64,000 bases of DNA from Aphrocallistes beatrix (GCA_963281255.1 OY725488.1:11319524-11383523); one strand, 5' to 3'; positions 19,534 through 32,463 are shown, counted from the first letter of the stretch. The notes: a model not told the origin generated them from the sequence alone. Numbers and translations: made by a program.

Positions 19534-19979
19534 TGTCCGGACACAGTGCGAGCTGAGGGTAAGATCTCAGCAATCCTGGGAGTGTTCCAGAAACTTCTCG
19601 CTTCCAAATCGAATGACCACGAAGGCTTCAACATCCTAATGAGCCTAATGCAGTATCAAGGAGCAGAATCCGTCCGTCCCTTCCTAAAAGACGTCTTACT
19701 CTTATGCTTCCGGCGGCTACAAGAGAGTAGGACAGTCTTCTACGTGCGAGGACTCACTAAAGCTGTTTGCTGTGCAATAACCATCTTCGGAGCTGTTGAA
19801 ATCCTATCCATCATGAACAGCATTCAAGCCAACCTGTTCATTATGCTGGTGGAGAAGGTCATTCTGCCTGAGATCCCCGGCGTGTCTGGGCGGGACAATG
19901 AGAAGAGGATGTGTGTGGTCGGAGTCATGCAGATACTCACACAAACACCACAGATGCTGCAAGAACCTGAGTACCAGAA
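19534..19979 (+). CDS. CSE1L: Exportin-2 (CSE1L), penultimate exon
   Basis: In phase with the exon ending at 17899: acceptor AATAG before 19534 gives CPDTVRAEGKISAILGVFQK. Family landmarks are LGVFQKLLASKSNDHEGF, FYVRGLTKAV and LVEKVILPEIPGVSG, then QEPEYQ. The exon ends after AA of a split Lys codon, with donor GTGAGT at 19980. The codon is completed as AAG by the exon at 34251 (EYQK-LW), a junction CSE1L conserves (EYTK-LW in vertebrates). Confidence 0.9.
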
Positions 19980-20214
19980 GTGAGTTAGATAGATAGGACT
20001 TCTTAATTAATCATTTCGATCAAATTTCAACTTGGTAAATTTCCGATTAAATTCCGCTTTCCCTAAATTTGGTATCATAGCATTTTCGATCATTTTAGAC
20101 CAAGTTCTTATTTTTTCATTTTTCACTTTCGATCATTTTCCTATTTACTTTTTCTCAATTCCGACTGTTTTCGATTAAATTCTACTTCCCCTTAACGTGT
20201 GCAACTACACAATA

Positions 20215-20390
20215 CAGTGGAGTTCGCTTATTAGCAACTCCCCTATTAGCAATATTTCTCTGTTAGCAACCAATTTTCAAGTCCCACGTGTAGATTTTGT
20301 ATTAATTATGTTCTCCCCTATTATCAACTTCGCTTTATAGCAGCCTTTTTGTGAGCAAATCCCGAGTTGCTAATAACCAAATTCCACAAT
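20215..20390. mobile_element. TTAGCAA-family MITE, copy 3
   Basis: CAGTGGAGTTCGCTTATTAG at the left; a diverged AATTCCACAAT at the right. Lies in the large CSE1L intron. Confidence 0.6.
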
Positions 20391-22380
20391 ATACTGATTC
20401 GTATCAAACAGACAACCTCAGTTATCTTAACACAATAGTTGCTCTGCACTGAGAAATTTTCGAGTAACTGAATCCAATATTAAATCAGTCACATAATCTA
20501 ACCTGTGTAATGGGCATACATACCAACTGTCCCGTTTTTACATTACACTTTCCAATTTATGTCCCGCTTTTGGGATTCGATGTATAATATTTTTCTATAT
20601 GCGTCCCGCCATTTTCAGCGAAATTCGACCCCGCGTTCCGCTTTTATCATTGCTCAAGTTGGCATGTATGCATTCATTTCTAAAATAATTGAGTCAGGTA
20701 TACTCATTAAACGGAATACTGAGCTAACGGGTCTATAAGCCTTCATCCTATCTAAGTCTGTAGTTGACAGTCTCTATCCAGGATAATCAATTTTCAATCG
20801 ATAATCTCCCTGCCTCCTAAATTCCTCAATTTAAAATATCCGTTATAATTCTATCTTTCCGTTGATCAACCTATTCAATGTTTATGAAGATATAAAGAAG
20901 TAATTCAAACATTTCTTATACTTTGCATTTGGCTAAGACGATGGCTAGATAATACAGATTTGAATTTACGTGACTGTATAGAGACTAATCCTCAGTATCT
21001 CCTAGCTATGATATACAGTAATATATTATACATATTAATTTACTGCATAATGTTAACCAAATGCAATCATAATCAGACTAATCATATTTTCAAATTCTAC
21101 GAAGTAATTAAACAAAGTACACTTTACTAATATGATTAGTGTGTAAGCTAACATCTGATGCCAGCTAAAGGTAAGGCGAATATTGCTCAGAGTTAAGGAG
21201 TACATTAGGCTTATTTTCAAGGAACTCGTGCAATTCGTACTAAAAACTGGAACTTGGTGATTCGTTCTATCGAAACACTTCAATCGTGTCCGGATTATTA
21301 ATTTAATTAGTGCTGCTTTTCAGAATACTTGCTAATCAGATGAAATCCATACGAACTAAATGCAATTAGAACTGTACTGTACTATCTGCTTATTCATTAA
21401 TATTTCAAGATCTTCACATTAAACTCCTGTACCAAGATGATGCTGTGAATTTCCGTGCATTATTTGAAGAAAAACATTATTCGCAAATCTCTAGAAATCA
21501 GAGACATCCGATGCTATCGCAGTTTATAACTGAATCGAAAAATTGATTAATAATACCAAGCTAGCATATTGCAACATAATCTTTCCGCACTAACAATAGC
21601 ACCGAACAAACTTCTGCTAACGAATTTAATACAATTATATGTTCGTTATGTATGTACTACATGTGATTGTTACAGCGTCTGATTTTCTTGAAATGCTTAT
21701 TGAGGAACTTAATTGTATATTGCAATATTACTACGTGGAAGAATGATTGCACACAAACGATTCTACTCCCACTACTGTGGTATACCACGGTTGACAAGGA
21801 CAGATCTTCGGATTAGAATCTGAGTAGAGCATTAGTGGAAAGACATCCTAGCTGATATTATGATCGGCGATCTCGTTCAAGATCAAAATATTAAAAAGCA
21901 GCCCAATCTTGATCATTTTTCCAATAATTTTTTAACGATATAGTGTTGGAAGAGAAAATTGCGAACAGCATAGAAAAATAGAATAAATTAATGATGGTGA
22001 GGAGAGTATACAATAAAATCTCCAAAAATGGTCGCGATCTTCCATCCGATCATCCAAAATAAAAATGATCACCGAGCCTCATTCGATCGTCAAAATAGGA
22101 TCGCGGGATCCTAATTCCCTATATCTGACGGATGGAAGCATTCCCTAGCTCATACTCTTGTTGCATTACAGGCTGATCAAAAATGGGTACTGGAAACCTT
22201 CCTCTCAAATGGGACTAGTCGTGCATTCACATAGACACACATCTTCAATTATCTGAGTTCAGGAGTTAGATGGGAGTGTGGTGCAATGGGATTAGGCAAG
22301 GCGGACGAGAGAGAGGGGGGGAGAGGGGGCAAAATACCCGGGACCTTGCAAGGTGGTCACCAGTCACGATGATAGTTTCT
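20391..22380. other. CSE1L intron, no gene
   Basis: AT-rich. Apart from the MITE at 20514-20672 it holds GATC-rich unique sequence (21840-22110) and a purine-rich AGAGGGGG tract near 22305-22330. No credible open frame. Confidence 0.45.
20514..20672. mobile_element. MITE of the TGCCAACTTGAGC family
   Basis: Inverted ends GCATACATACCAACTGTCCCG and its complement near GCTCAAGTTGGCATGTATGC, with several TCCCGCTTTT motifs inside. Related, more decayed copies: 25662-25830, 26228-26318, 34005-34174, 35241-35382 and 41078-41140. Confidence 0.6.
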
Positions 22381-22634
22381 TGTGACTTAAGTTGACTAAT
22401 TCATGAATTATCAATGAATTACTCAAAATTTGAAACTAAAATAATGAAAAAATATTTGATATTTCGCTTAGGGACTGAGCAATGTTAGAGGTATATAACA
22501 TAAGCAACCTTTTAACCACTTTTGGGCATAGAATCTGCACTAATGTTTGAGATTTTGAATAATTCATTAATTGAATAATTCATAATTCTTCATCTATCAA
22601 TGAATTAGTCAACTTAGCTTGTGACTAATGTAAA
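22381..22634. repeat. Foldback repeat
   Basis: Left arm TGTGACTTAAGTTGACTAAT; right arm ATTAGTCAACTTAGCTTGTG, inverted. A decayed relative lies near 31450-31650. Confidence 0.6.
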
Positions 22635-23085
22635 TTAGCACCGGATTTGGGAGTGTGCGGCCTGTACAAGTACAATTATGGGAGCCCTGATATCTAATAA
22701 GGAAATCTGTGTAAGATAGTGAGAATATAAAGTGGAGATCAATTTAAAATATTTAGCATAATGATAAAGTCTAGCATTTTTGAGTGAAAGTATAAATTAA
22801 TTTAGGGAAGGGGCTATGGCCCGTGTTTTACTCTCGTCGGCTTTGGGACTTAGACACAACTTGTAATGTCCAATCGAAAATCGGAGATAGAGTTTGTATT
22901 TAAATTTGGTTGGAAGATTCACACCGAAATAAGCAAAGAAAATGTTTAAATGTTAATAACTTAATAACCACAGATAGAACCAGCGGGTTTCGCTATGAAA
23001 AACGGGCGTGTAAGAACATCAAAGTTAGGACTACTGACTCTCAAAACAAGATTCCTGGTATAGGAAGTCAGTGTTACTCCTCTGG

Positions 23086-23096
23086 GATATATAAAT
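23086..23096 (+). promoter_or_regulatory. TATA box of the small secreted-protein gene
   Basis: ATATATAAATAG about 70 bases before the ATG at 23163, implying a leader of about 45 nt. Confidence 0.55.
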
Positions 23097-23162
23097 AGCA
23101 GATTGATTCGAAAGCAAACTCACACTCGCGAATAATTCCAACAATCGAAATTTCCAGACACC

Positions 23163-23785
23163 ATGAACACCCTCTTCTATGCCTTGCTTTCCCTTTCAAC
23201 AATATTTGCGGTTTCGTTCAGTCAAAGGTTACCTGCTCCCGGAACCATGAGGGGATCTGAGTATCTAATCTTTGATCCTGGTAATGGCACAATCAATCAG
23301 ACAATCGCAACCTCCGTTCTACAAATCGATGAAGCAAGAGGATTGATAAGAGGGGAACATCACTCTACGGGGACATTCTTTTTTCTAATCATGACTACCG
23401 ACAAGGAAAATAAGACTTTATTGGTTAGGAATAATGATTGTGAGATCCTTGAAAATGATTTAAACATCATAGATGTTCCTCTCAGCCAATGTCTCCTCCT
23501 GGAACATACACCTACACCCGAGGGAGCTCAACGAATATCTTCGTCTTCGATGGCACAACCTTAATCAGATTCACCGATATCAGTACTGGAGCAATCCCAA
23601 GTACATTCGTAATTAACGTTGATACATTCACTCCAGAGACTCCTCCATTTTCTGTCTTTCGAGAGTTTCCAGAATGCATTTCTAGAGGTTTTCGGTGCAA
23701 TGAATGTTATAACTCTGCTATCAATGTTGTTGGGAATTTGTTCTTGATTCTATCAGCGATTGGAATACTCTCCTTCATGACCTGA
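23163..23785 (+). pseudogene. Small secreted or GPI-anchored-type protein, frame-disrupted
   Basis: An ATG in good context (ACACCATGA) opens a frame beginning with a signal peptide (MNTLFYALLSLSTIFAVSFS) and running to a stop at 23564. From about 23480 the continuation is in another frame: PPGTYTYTRGSSTNIFVFDG, several Cys near ECISRGFRCNECYNS, and a hydrophobic end VVGNLFLILSAIGILSF to TGA at 23785. The end resembles a GPI-attachment signal or a single TM. A one-base indel near 23480-23500 would explain the switch; splice-site pairs I tried did not keep phase. With a TATA box, a poly(A) signal (AATAAA, 23801) and coherent ends, this is a recent pseudogene, a sequencing error, or a gene with an intron I missed. 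Sits in the CSE1L intron, same strand. Family not recognised. Confidence 0.55.
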
Positions 23786-23806
23786 GACTCAATTATAACC
23801 AATAAA

Positions 23807-26718
23807 GTAGAATCGTTCTTGTTTGAACATTATTTAGTAGTTTGGATTTGTGCTAATAGAAAGCGAATCATTTTACATAACAGTACATTATAACCTTATT
23901 TCTTCGTTCTTTGTTTGCGTGTTTTATTGAATAAAATAAAAACTGAAATTTTATTCCTCGTTAAATGGGATATGGAAAAGCTTTTATGGCTATCACTGTA
24001 AAATGAGATATAATTTGGAGTTCATGAATTGTGTTTCTAACTTCGTATAACTCTGCATTTTGTGTGTTGAAAGTTGTATACCATCAGTGGAGTGAGGATT
24101 CATGATTTTCATGAAGGATGCTGCGAATCTAGGATTTTCAAAAGCAGGCAATGTATGTTAAATTTAAATCTAATATTCGTATCACTGTGACAATTATTTT
24201 TAGCCGCCCTGATGTTGTTGTCGGCGAGATTCAAAACCCATTGAATTCTATTATTGACCAGAACATCAGTCAAAAGACACGAACCCGGATTATAGTACGG
24301 AAATATATTAAATAATTGATTAAAAATTGCAACATCCGTTAATATGAAAATCTGTGAGAATGTCATGTACCTAAAATGCCATGATATCACGTGACTACTT
24401 TAAGTTTCCACCTCAAAAGCCTCCTTGACACCTGGTTTCGAGCTCCATTCCTCCTTTCAAATGCAATTCGGCCTTCGGCTCCCTCTTCATATTTTCACAC
24501 CTAAATGCACCCACTTCCTCTTAAACAATGTCTATACAACTTAGGTTTCCGGGGAGGAAACTTCCGTTTACCATTCTTTCTATAGAAATTACCACTCATT
24601 TTGATTGCTTCTCCGCATAAAATAACCAACGGAAATGAGTCAGTCAACATTCCTAGACTGATTGGGGATTCAATAAATACAAGCAAGCTTTGATATTGGA
24701 TACTGCTTGTCCGCAGATTAATGAAATATCTCAAAGACTGTCGAAGTGATTATAATTACGTATAACGATCGATACAAATCTTTGAACCAAGGTTGCAACC
24801 GAATAGTTCAATATTCGGTTAGACCAAATACTGATCCAACCTCGCTTTGAATCCACATTTTAAAGGAAAAATTATGATAAAATACACTTAATTTATGCCT
24901 TAAATCTTGAAAATATTTATGTCAAAAATAATTATTATATTATTATTTTAATTATTCTTAAACATTAGTACTCACATTGTTGATTAAATATCCGATTCAA
25001 ACACATATAAATATTGGAATGTATCAGTATGTATGTGTTACCTGAATTTAGGATATTCAACTGTTGAGTAGCAGATAACCAAAAACAAGCATAATATCCT
25101 CATTTTAGTGAGTAGAGAATCTATCATTCAATCCATTAAGATGAGATTCAGTTCTAATGGCTGTGATAGTAGCCTACCTAAACAAAAACATAATTATTAT
25201 CTTCTAAATGAGTGCTTGTGCAATCCTGATATGAAAGTTAAATCTTAGATTAACAAGTCCACCACACTGTAGTTAGAATAAATTTGAATAATTCGAGCAA
25301 GTGTATTAATCTATGCTAATCTGAGTCTACAACACAGTTGGGCAGCAAATCACTGAACTGAAAGGTTGATATAACGCGTGACACAGATTGCGATGATATA
25401 ATTAATGTTAAAATCATGCAGACTTAGTAAGTTCTAATCTTAGCTAACTCTCATGCGTATACGTTACGCAATTTCTTCATGTTAGAGTGCTAGTTAATGG
25501 TTTCATACAAATGTCTAGAATGTTCTGAGAAGATCAGCAGGCCACTCAACCTCTGAGATGACATGTAGCAAATCGTGAGATGTGGTAAAATAGTATTACA
25601 ACAAAATTCCGAGTCTCAAAGTGTCCGATTAAGAGAAGATTGCATTTGAGTTCTATCCATAGCATACATGCCAACTTGAGCCATGATCAAAGCGGAACGC
25701 AGCATTGAATTTTGTGGAACATGGCGAGTTAGAAAAAGTATCATAGATGGAATCACAAAAGTGGGACATAATGGGAAAACTTCTAAAAACAGGACACTCG
25801 TGAAAATCACCTCGATAGCTGCAGGCATCTCAACCTGTAATCAAACCAAATCGTGAGATGTGGTAAAATAGTGTCACAACAGTGCTTCTAAATCGTGAGA
25901 TAATAGTGAGTAATGGTATCATATGACAGCGAAAATCGCGAGACACACGATGAGAAGTTGAGAGGCTGGATCAACTCAATACAATTGAGTACAAGCCTAC
26001 AAGCATCATAAATTGGGTGAGGACAGAGGCGTAACGAGAATGCGGCCAGGGCCTCAAATCACTAATTTTGTGGCGTACGTACCCTTGTCGCACCCTGACC
26101 GCAGCCTAAAATTCAGTTGGCTACGTCTCTGGTGAAGACAAAGACTTAGTCGCTTTACAGAGCTAAATCTAACATTCCCCGTACCCCGTAAGAAATGTGC
26201 TTTACTACTGGGCTGTGACTAGAATTGAATACTTGCCAACTATCCCGCTTTTTTCACTCTTCTACTGAGTAATCTTCACGAGTGTCCCGCTTTTATCACG
26301 GCTCAAGTTGGCATGTGTGGAATTGAGAGGCGAGATTATTCTTGTGTCAGAGGCAGAACTGAAGTGGTGGGCGGTGGAAAATATTTAGACAGGCACTCCG
26401 ATACAAATCGTTAGAATGGAATGTTTCTGTAGTGGGATTGTAACAATTTGTCAGTTCATAAAACCCCACTGGATTCAAGATATTTGTGGACTGATCTCTA
26501 AGCATACTTTGATAACACTTTTTAGTCTCTACCCCTTCACACTTAACTGGACATAAATACTGACCAATATCCTATCTACTGATATATGATAAGTAAGGTT
26601 ATCTTTACTAAAACTCGGGATTTTTCTATTTATAGTAATTACCCCAAACTGATATGGCTTCCCCGTTAAAAATAGCTTAAACCAGAATGACGCAACAATA
26701 ACGAGGGTTTTAATTAAT
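23807..26718. other. CSE1L intron, no gene
   Basis: Mostly unique AT-rich DNA with decayed MITEs at 25662-25830 and 26228-26318. 26024-26130 has ends like CAGAGGCGTAACG and CTACGTCTCTG, suggesting another hAT-type remnant. Open stretches at 24109-24390 and 24501-24734 (minus) show no domain. Confidence 0.45.
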
Positions 26719-26826
26719 TTAACCGTAGAATGCCCAGTGGGGACACATTGTCCCGATATCGCGGATGTCTCCCAGTCATTTTCTATGCAAGTGAAGCCAT
26801 ACAAATGCTGGGCATTCTACAGTTAA
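26719..26826. mobile_element. MITE of the AGAATGCCCAG family
   Basis: Inverted ends TTAACCGTAGAATGCCCAG and CTGGGCATTCTACAGTTAA. A second intact copy is at 53341-53449, a half copy near 52690-52750, and a diverged one near 38167-38270. Confidence 0.75.
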
Positions 26827-26827
26827 T

Positions 26828-26990
26828 GCAGCGGTTCCTAAACTGGGGCCTATGAACTCCTTTGGGGGTACACAGAACCCATCAGGTCCATGGGATCAGA
26901 AATTTTGTATCACGATCAATGGAAGGGGTTCACAGAATGTAGAATAATTACTATAGCGGGTCTACGGCTAAATAAGTTGAAAAACTCTTA
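26828..26990. mobile_element. Probable hAT-type MITE remnant
   Basis: Left end CAGCGGTTCCTAAACTGGGG and right AAGTTGAAAAACTCTTA are diverged inverted ends of the CAGNGGTTCTCAACC kind. No clean target duplication. Confidence 0.4.
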
Positions 26991-28018
26991 CTTCATTAAT
27001 GAGACTATACATGCTACTTGGAATGTCATAGGATATCATTACCTATCAATTCAAACATACCGATATCCTATACAACTACTTCTTGCATAGAAACAATACT
27101 ACGACGTATTAGAGCGATTAAGGTTGTTTGATTACACAATACGAATTTCTAAAGCCATTATTTAGTATAGGTAGTAGTGTGGATTCGCTACAATACGAAT
27201 TCGATATGACCATATATGACAACCTTTTCAAGGAAAAAAGCGGATATAAGTTTTTAGCGGGACATTGAGCTACTATAAGCAGGACAATTCCACTTTTTGA
27301 AACGTTTTTGCGGGACAGCTGACAATTATGCATGATATACAGTGGAGCCTCTATATATCGGTCATATGTACATAACAGTCACTTAAACGACCCTCCCATT
27401 ACAATTAACCTCTACATCACGGTCACCTGTACATAATGGACATTTTTGAACCGTTCGGACAGGTTTCACTGATATTAAAATTCTAATTGGTACTTATTCT
27501 TGGGGCCCGAATAAACGAGCTGGACATAATTAATTGATTTTTCAGAAAAAACAGATTAGCTAGGATTAGAGTAGAACGTTAGATATAGTTCAGATGGAAA
27601 TAGCTGATACAAAACATCAGTAAAAAGGTGTGTTGGATAAAAAAAAGTCAAAATATCAATATTTAATAAACAGGGGGGGAGGGGTGGAATTTAGGACCCC
27701 TAGAGTAATGTTCGAAATTATCTAATAAAAAAAGTAATTTCCAAACGTGAAGATGTTCCCCATAAAACACTAGATTAGTGAGGTTAGCTGAGTTTAATTA
27801 ACATACATATCAACTGAATTTAGTCAATGAATGCTACCCATTATTAGGTATATCAAAATAGTCTGTGTATTTATACAAGCTTAAAATTTTAAACAAATAA
27901 AACCTAATTGTTTATAATAATTATAAAAACACAGGAGAGAATGGCAAATTTCTTAATGAGTAAAAGTATGAGTAGTGGTGTCATGTTGACAGCAGAGACA
28001 ACATTCAACGGGAAAAGC
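26991..28018. other. CSE1L intron / 3' flank of MARK gene
   Basis: No gene. Decayed repeats near 27210-27345, and at 27340 a pogo-like left end CAGTGGAGCCTCTATATATC without an evident partner. Confidence 0.4.
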
Positions 28019-30178
28019 CTAAAGTCGGAGTTCACTTGTAATACCGGCTGCGATGTTCTTGTACCCCATGGAGTTACCGAGGATCCGCTTAAACCTTACG
28101 CCATTCAGAGAGAGGCGAGGCAGCTTACACACCTCCATCTCCCACTGGATCATCGTATCCTGTCCATCCTCTCCGTACGTGCACATCAACAGGAACTTGT
28201 CCCGCTGTTCAGACTCAACGTGCAGGACATCCAACACGCGTTTTATCTCAGCCATTACGTCGTGGGGGTCCATCGCACTAGTGGTACGCATGTTCCAGGT
28301 GAAGCGAAGTGAGCGAGGTTTGGTCGCGTCTTCGATTATGGCGGACTTTTTCGAGAACTTAGTGGTGAGTCGGGTCATAAGGGAAGGCCGCCGGTCGTCT
28401 GAGAGTAGAGGGTCGTACCGGTACGGTCCCATGTCTGCACCGGTGCCCGGTTTCCCGCGTTTCTCTTTCGGGATGGAGATAGTCGCGCGCTGTGGCATCT
28501 GTCGGATGAAAGTGGCGCCCGCTGGGGACGGCGGTTCGAACAGGTCATCCCCTGTGGGGGCAGTCACTGGACGGAAAGTGGGGTCGATATCGGTCCGCGG
28601 CATCTGGAAGGGCGAGTTCTGTACAGAGCGTTTGTTTACCTGTCGTGAGTCCATCCCATCGGGAGTGTAGTGCATACGGCGACGCTGTTTCTCTGCTTCT
28701 TGGTGCGGGAGGGTGTGACTGCGGTCCACAAACATGGGCGCATTCGTCGTGTTCACGATCGTCGGTCGCAGGCCCATTCCTCTCATGTCGGAGGCTAGCA
28801 CATCTTCAGGCCGCGGTTTCGGTACGGCCGGCTGGCTGAGCCGGGGACGCATGGACTGAGATCTCGGCTTCCCTTTCTGCACCGTGGCCGGCGCCGGCAG
28901 TTCGTACTCGTTGGTGTGCTTGCGGGGGGAGGTGGGCTTGGGGATGGCGTTGCCAGGGGAGCTGCTGTTCCGGTAGGAAGCGGAGCTGGCAGGGGAGGGG
29001 AGCAGGTCGATGCCGTTGGTGTGAGGGTGCGGCGGGTCCAGCGACATTTGTCTGCTCGGGAATGAGTAGGCAGACGCGGTCTGTAGCTGGACAGCTGATC
29101 CACGGCAGTCCTTGGCCAGCAGGAGGTAGGTGGCGTAGACGTCATCGTACCGCTTCTCTCTCAGACTCGTCTGAATCTCGTCCAGTGTGAAGTTCATACT
29201 TCGCATCTTCTCGATGCGAAGTGAGTCGTTGAAGTCTGGCTCTGGCTCGGTGTACGGTTTCAACTCGTTGTCCTCGAAGGTTAAGTTCGGCCATCGGTCC
29301 GACATGATGGACTCCAGGCCGCATCGACGGGACGGGTTGAGCACGAGGAATCGCTTCAAGAGGTTCTCACAGTCAGTTGACATGTAGAAAGGAATCCGGT
29401 ACTTCCCACGCAGCACTCTCTCCCGCAATTCCTTCAAGTTCTGGCCGTCGAAGGGGAGAGATCCGGACACCAGGGTGTAGAGAATGACCCCTAAGCTCCA
29501 CACGTCCACTTCCGGACCGTCGTACTTCTTACCTTGGAAGAGTTCGGGAGCTGCGTAAGGGGGACTCCCGCAGAATGTGTCCAGCTTGTTGCCCGGCGTG
29601 AATTCGTTGCTGAATCCAAAGTCCGCTAGCTTGATGTTCATGTTCTCGTCCAAGAGCAGGTTCTCCGCTTTCAGGTCTCGGTGCACCACGTGCTTCTGAT
29701 GGCAGTACTGGACGGCGGACAGAATCTGTCGGAACTTGACGCGTGCCTCTTTCTCCTTCATCCGTCCGTGCGCCACCAAATAATCGAAAACTTCTCCACC
29801 CGCCGCGTACTCCATCACGAGGTAGAGCGTCTTCTCCGACTCGATCACTTCGAAGAGTTTCACGATGTTCGGATGGTCGAGGCACTTCATGATCCGGACT
29901 TCTCGGAACAGTTTCTGCAAGCTGGATGGATTCAGTTGCGTCTTGTCGATTATCTTTATGGCGACTTCTTGCCCGGTTGGCATGTGTTTGGCTAGCTTCA
30001 CTTTCGCAAAGTTTCCTTTACCGATCGTTTTGAGGAGTTTGTATTTCCCGACGTAGATTTCTTCTCCTACCCGCGTGTGGCTCGTCCGCCGGCGGGATTC
30101 CGGCGGGAAGTTTTGTCGTCCGTCCGAATCTGTCTCACGCACAGTCTGCAAATCAGTGTGAGGTCTCTGGTTGGACAT
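28019..30178 (-). CDS. MARK: MARK / PAR-1 family Ser/Thr kinase
   Basis: Polarity and microtubule-affinity kinase of the AMPK-related group. One uninterrupted frame of 719 codons from the ATG at 30178-30176 (MSNQRPHT); nine further in-frame codons run up to an ATG at 30205 in poor context. The order is Gly-loop [13 protein letters not shown] lysine, [17 protein letters not shown]-loop [14 protein letters not shown] with the Thr that LKB1 phosphorylates in this family, then UBA (near residues 320-360), a Ser/Pro-rich linker, and a C-terminal KA1 ending [19 protein letters not shown]. Length is near the family norm. It is GC-rich and intronless although MARK genes usually have many introns, and lies antisense in the last CSE1L intron. 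All key residues are intact, so it looks functional. Confidence 0.93.
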   Translation of the reverse strand: MSNQRPHTDLQTVRETDSDGRQNFPPESRRRTSHTRVGEEIYVGKYKLLKTIGKGNFAKVKLAKHMPTGQEVAIKIIDKTQLNPSSLQKLFREVRIMKCLDHPNIVKLFEVIESEKTLYLVMEYAAGGEVFDYLVAHGRMKEKEARVKFRQILSAVQYCHQKHVVHRDLKAENLLLDENMNIKLADFGFSNEFTPGNKLDTFCGSPPYAAPELFQGKKYDGPEVDVWSLGVILYTLVSGSLPFDGQNLKELRERVLRGKYRIPFYMSTDCENLLKRFLVLNPSRRCGLESIMSDRWPNLTFEDNELKPYTEPEPDFNDSLRIEKMRSMNFTLDEIQTSLREKRYDDVYATYLLLAKDCRGSAVQLQTASAYSFPSRQMSLDPPHPHTNGIDLLPSPASSASYRNSSSPGNAIPKPTSPRKHTNEYELPAPATVQKGKPRSQSMRPRLSQPAVPKPRPEDVLASDMRGMGLRPTIVNTTNAPMFVDRSHTLPHQEAEKQRRRMHYTPDGMDSRQVNKRSVQNSPFQMPRTDIDPTFRPVTAPTGDDLFEPPSPAGATFIRQMPQRATISIPKEKRGKPGTGADMGPYRYDPLLSDDRRPSLMTRLTTKFSKKSAIIEDATKPRSLRFTWNMRTTSAMDPHDVMAEIKRVLDVLHVESEQRDKFLLMCTYGEDGQDTMIQWEMEVCKLPRLSLNGVRFKRILGNSMGYKNIAAGITSELRL

Positions 30179-30205
30179 CTCTAACTTATAAAATATAACA
30201 TACAA

Positions 30206-32203
30206 TAATACGTGTAGCTATGTCTTGCATAGAGAATCTACTTATATCAGATCTCTATAGTACATAATAAAAGCTCAAATAGGCTGCGGTTTGAAAGAAC
30301 AAGTTAAAAGAACAGGTTTTCCATCCTGCCAGAGACAACAAAGATATATCACAAGATCCTAGTATTATAACCAAACTACTACAACACTGAAAGTACTGGA
30401 TAATGTAAATCGATAGCCTTAGCTTGTATTAGTGATGTGAGAGTGAGAATGGCCCGCACGGACATCTCTACAAGCTCGTAATAAGACTAGTTGGAAGGTA
30501 AAGTAATGGAGAGCTCAATCAGAACTTAGTGTAATAGTACGTAGCATTTTGATAAGACGGCCTTTGTACTAATGTGAATTACTGGACAGGGCACAACGTT
30601 TTAACCAACGATGCACTTGAACACAATACACAAACGTTCATAAGCCTACCTCCTGAGCTGTAAGCAGGACAGTTAGAAAGAACGACTCATCTTTTAAAGA
30701 GGAACTTTGATTACATAATTGCCAGTCACTACAAATTACAAGTTGTGTGGTTGGGTGATTGTCCTAAGTTTAACTCCACTCACATTTTAAGCCAAGATGG
30801 AGAGAGAGCTGAACACAATATTGAATTGAGAATACAGTTGAGTTGCTTGTTCACTGAAATACGCCTAATGCAGATATTATACTACTTGCTACGGCATCTT
30901 ACATGTATTAGTGGTACTCGTTCCAATTGTCAACATGCACTGCTAGGGAATTAATTGGGTACACGCTGCCAGGTTAAAGTGGTTACATCTCAGCATTTAA
31001 GTGGTCTGCTCACGAAAAGGAAGCACGATTATGGTTGTAAGGTACATGACGTGTGTGTTATATGATAGAAGTAATGCATTGTAGAGCTTCTAAACCAAAA
31101 TATTGGATTCAGTGTAGCAACCTTGTAAGTACTTATAGCACTTAGCACAACTGAATTTATACATTTAAGTACTCGACAATCTGATGGATGTGGTAGTGGA
31201 TAATATTGTAAATAGGCACTGTTAATAGAAAACTTGTTTCAGTTCCAAAATGATTTTCAGTGGAGATATGAACGTGCGTTACTTTATTTCATAATACGTC
31301 TAATCAAAGCTGATAATATGATGTACATGGGGTAATTACGAACTTGTAATTATAACGCAATGAAGTTTCATAACGTCGAGATAAATTGAAATGTTAGCTA
31401 TACTGACTGGAAAAATCAATTGCTGAGTAAACCAATACATTGAAGTGGTGAAGAATTATTAATTATTCAAAATCTCAAATATTATTGTAGATTATATCTA
31501 AAAGTTGTTTAATTAAAAGTTACACACTGTACACCCCAGATATTACTGTCTTGAAGCAAAATATCAAATAGTTTTTTACTATTCAGATTCAAATTTTGAG
31601 TAATTCATTGTAGCCATGAATTAGTCATGTCATGCACCTGATATATGTAAAGAGATACTGATTGTAATAATGGCAACAATGATATATATGTGGTAGCTAA
31701 ATATTGATGTTTCCAAATAACAGCGTCCTAAGAAATGAAGTGAAGAGAGAGATATTCTCAGAAACTTTTGATTTGTCAACAATCGTAGGAAGTAGATTAA
31801 AACCTAGAGATATCCGTGTCTCTATCAGCTGATGCAAATGAATAGAGTGTGATTTGATAACTCTATAAGCGATACGTGTTAGATGAGCACATAAAAACGA
31901 GGATATTCATTGTGAGTTGCATCTACATGAAGAGCCACTATAATGGAATGGGAGAGTGATAGGATGGAAGATAATGGTGCTTTGAAATCCGATTATTTAA
32001 GATGACTTGAGTATTATATGAAACAGTGGACATCTGTCGAAGTAACAGAAAGATGTTGCGTCATCCGGAACTAAGAGACTTTTACAGATAATCCGGGCTT
32101 TTTTTAGAATTTTTTTTATAAATCGTGTAGAAGCGAATGCGTGTTGGCTATAAGATAATTGGATGGCATTTCCATTCACTAAAATAAAGTATTACGATGA
32201 AAA
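30206..32203. other. MARK upstream region / CSE1L intron
   Basis: No gene. The MARK promoter should lie here; no TATA was identified. A TAAGTTAG (minus) just before the MARK ATG could be a splice acceptor for a 5' UTR exon. Confidence 0.4.
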
Positions 32204-32463
32204 CAGTGTTTCCCGCAAAGCGCGTTAAATGACACGCTTAACTTTCCCTAGAACAAAATATTTTGAAAAATTCAAAGCACTTTAAACTGCATTAAAGCGC
32301 TAAAGTTTGAAAGTTTGTCAAATTTAAGTTTGTCAAATCGTGTCAAAAGCGGGTTAAAGCGCGTTAAATCGTGTCAAAAGCGGGTTAAAGCGCGTTAAGT
32401 CATGTCAAAATCGCATCGTCGTTGCTAAATGAGCGCATTCGAAAAATCCTGTGGGAAACACTG
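32204..32463. mobile_element. hAT-type MITE with internal GCGCGTTAAA repeats
   Basis: Ends CAGTGTTTCCCGCA and TGTGGGAAACACTG are inverted. Internal tandem units of AAGCGCGTTAAATCGTGTCA recur between 32310 and 32410. Flanks GATGAAAA and TACGAAAG match only 5/8. Confidence 0.7.

Noticed and set aside
28053..29995. Several plus-strand and other-frame open reading frames across the kinase
   Set aside because: Shadows of the GC-rich MARK coding sequence; no domains of their own.
30179..30205. Upstream in-frame ATG for MARK
   Set aside because: Adds nine residues encoded by AT-rich leader sequence; the ATG at 30178-30176 fits better and a possible splice acceptor lies between them.
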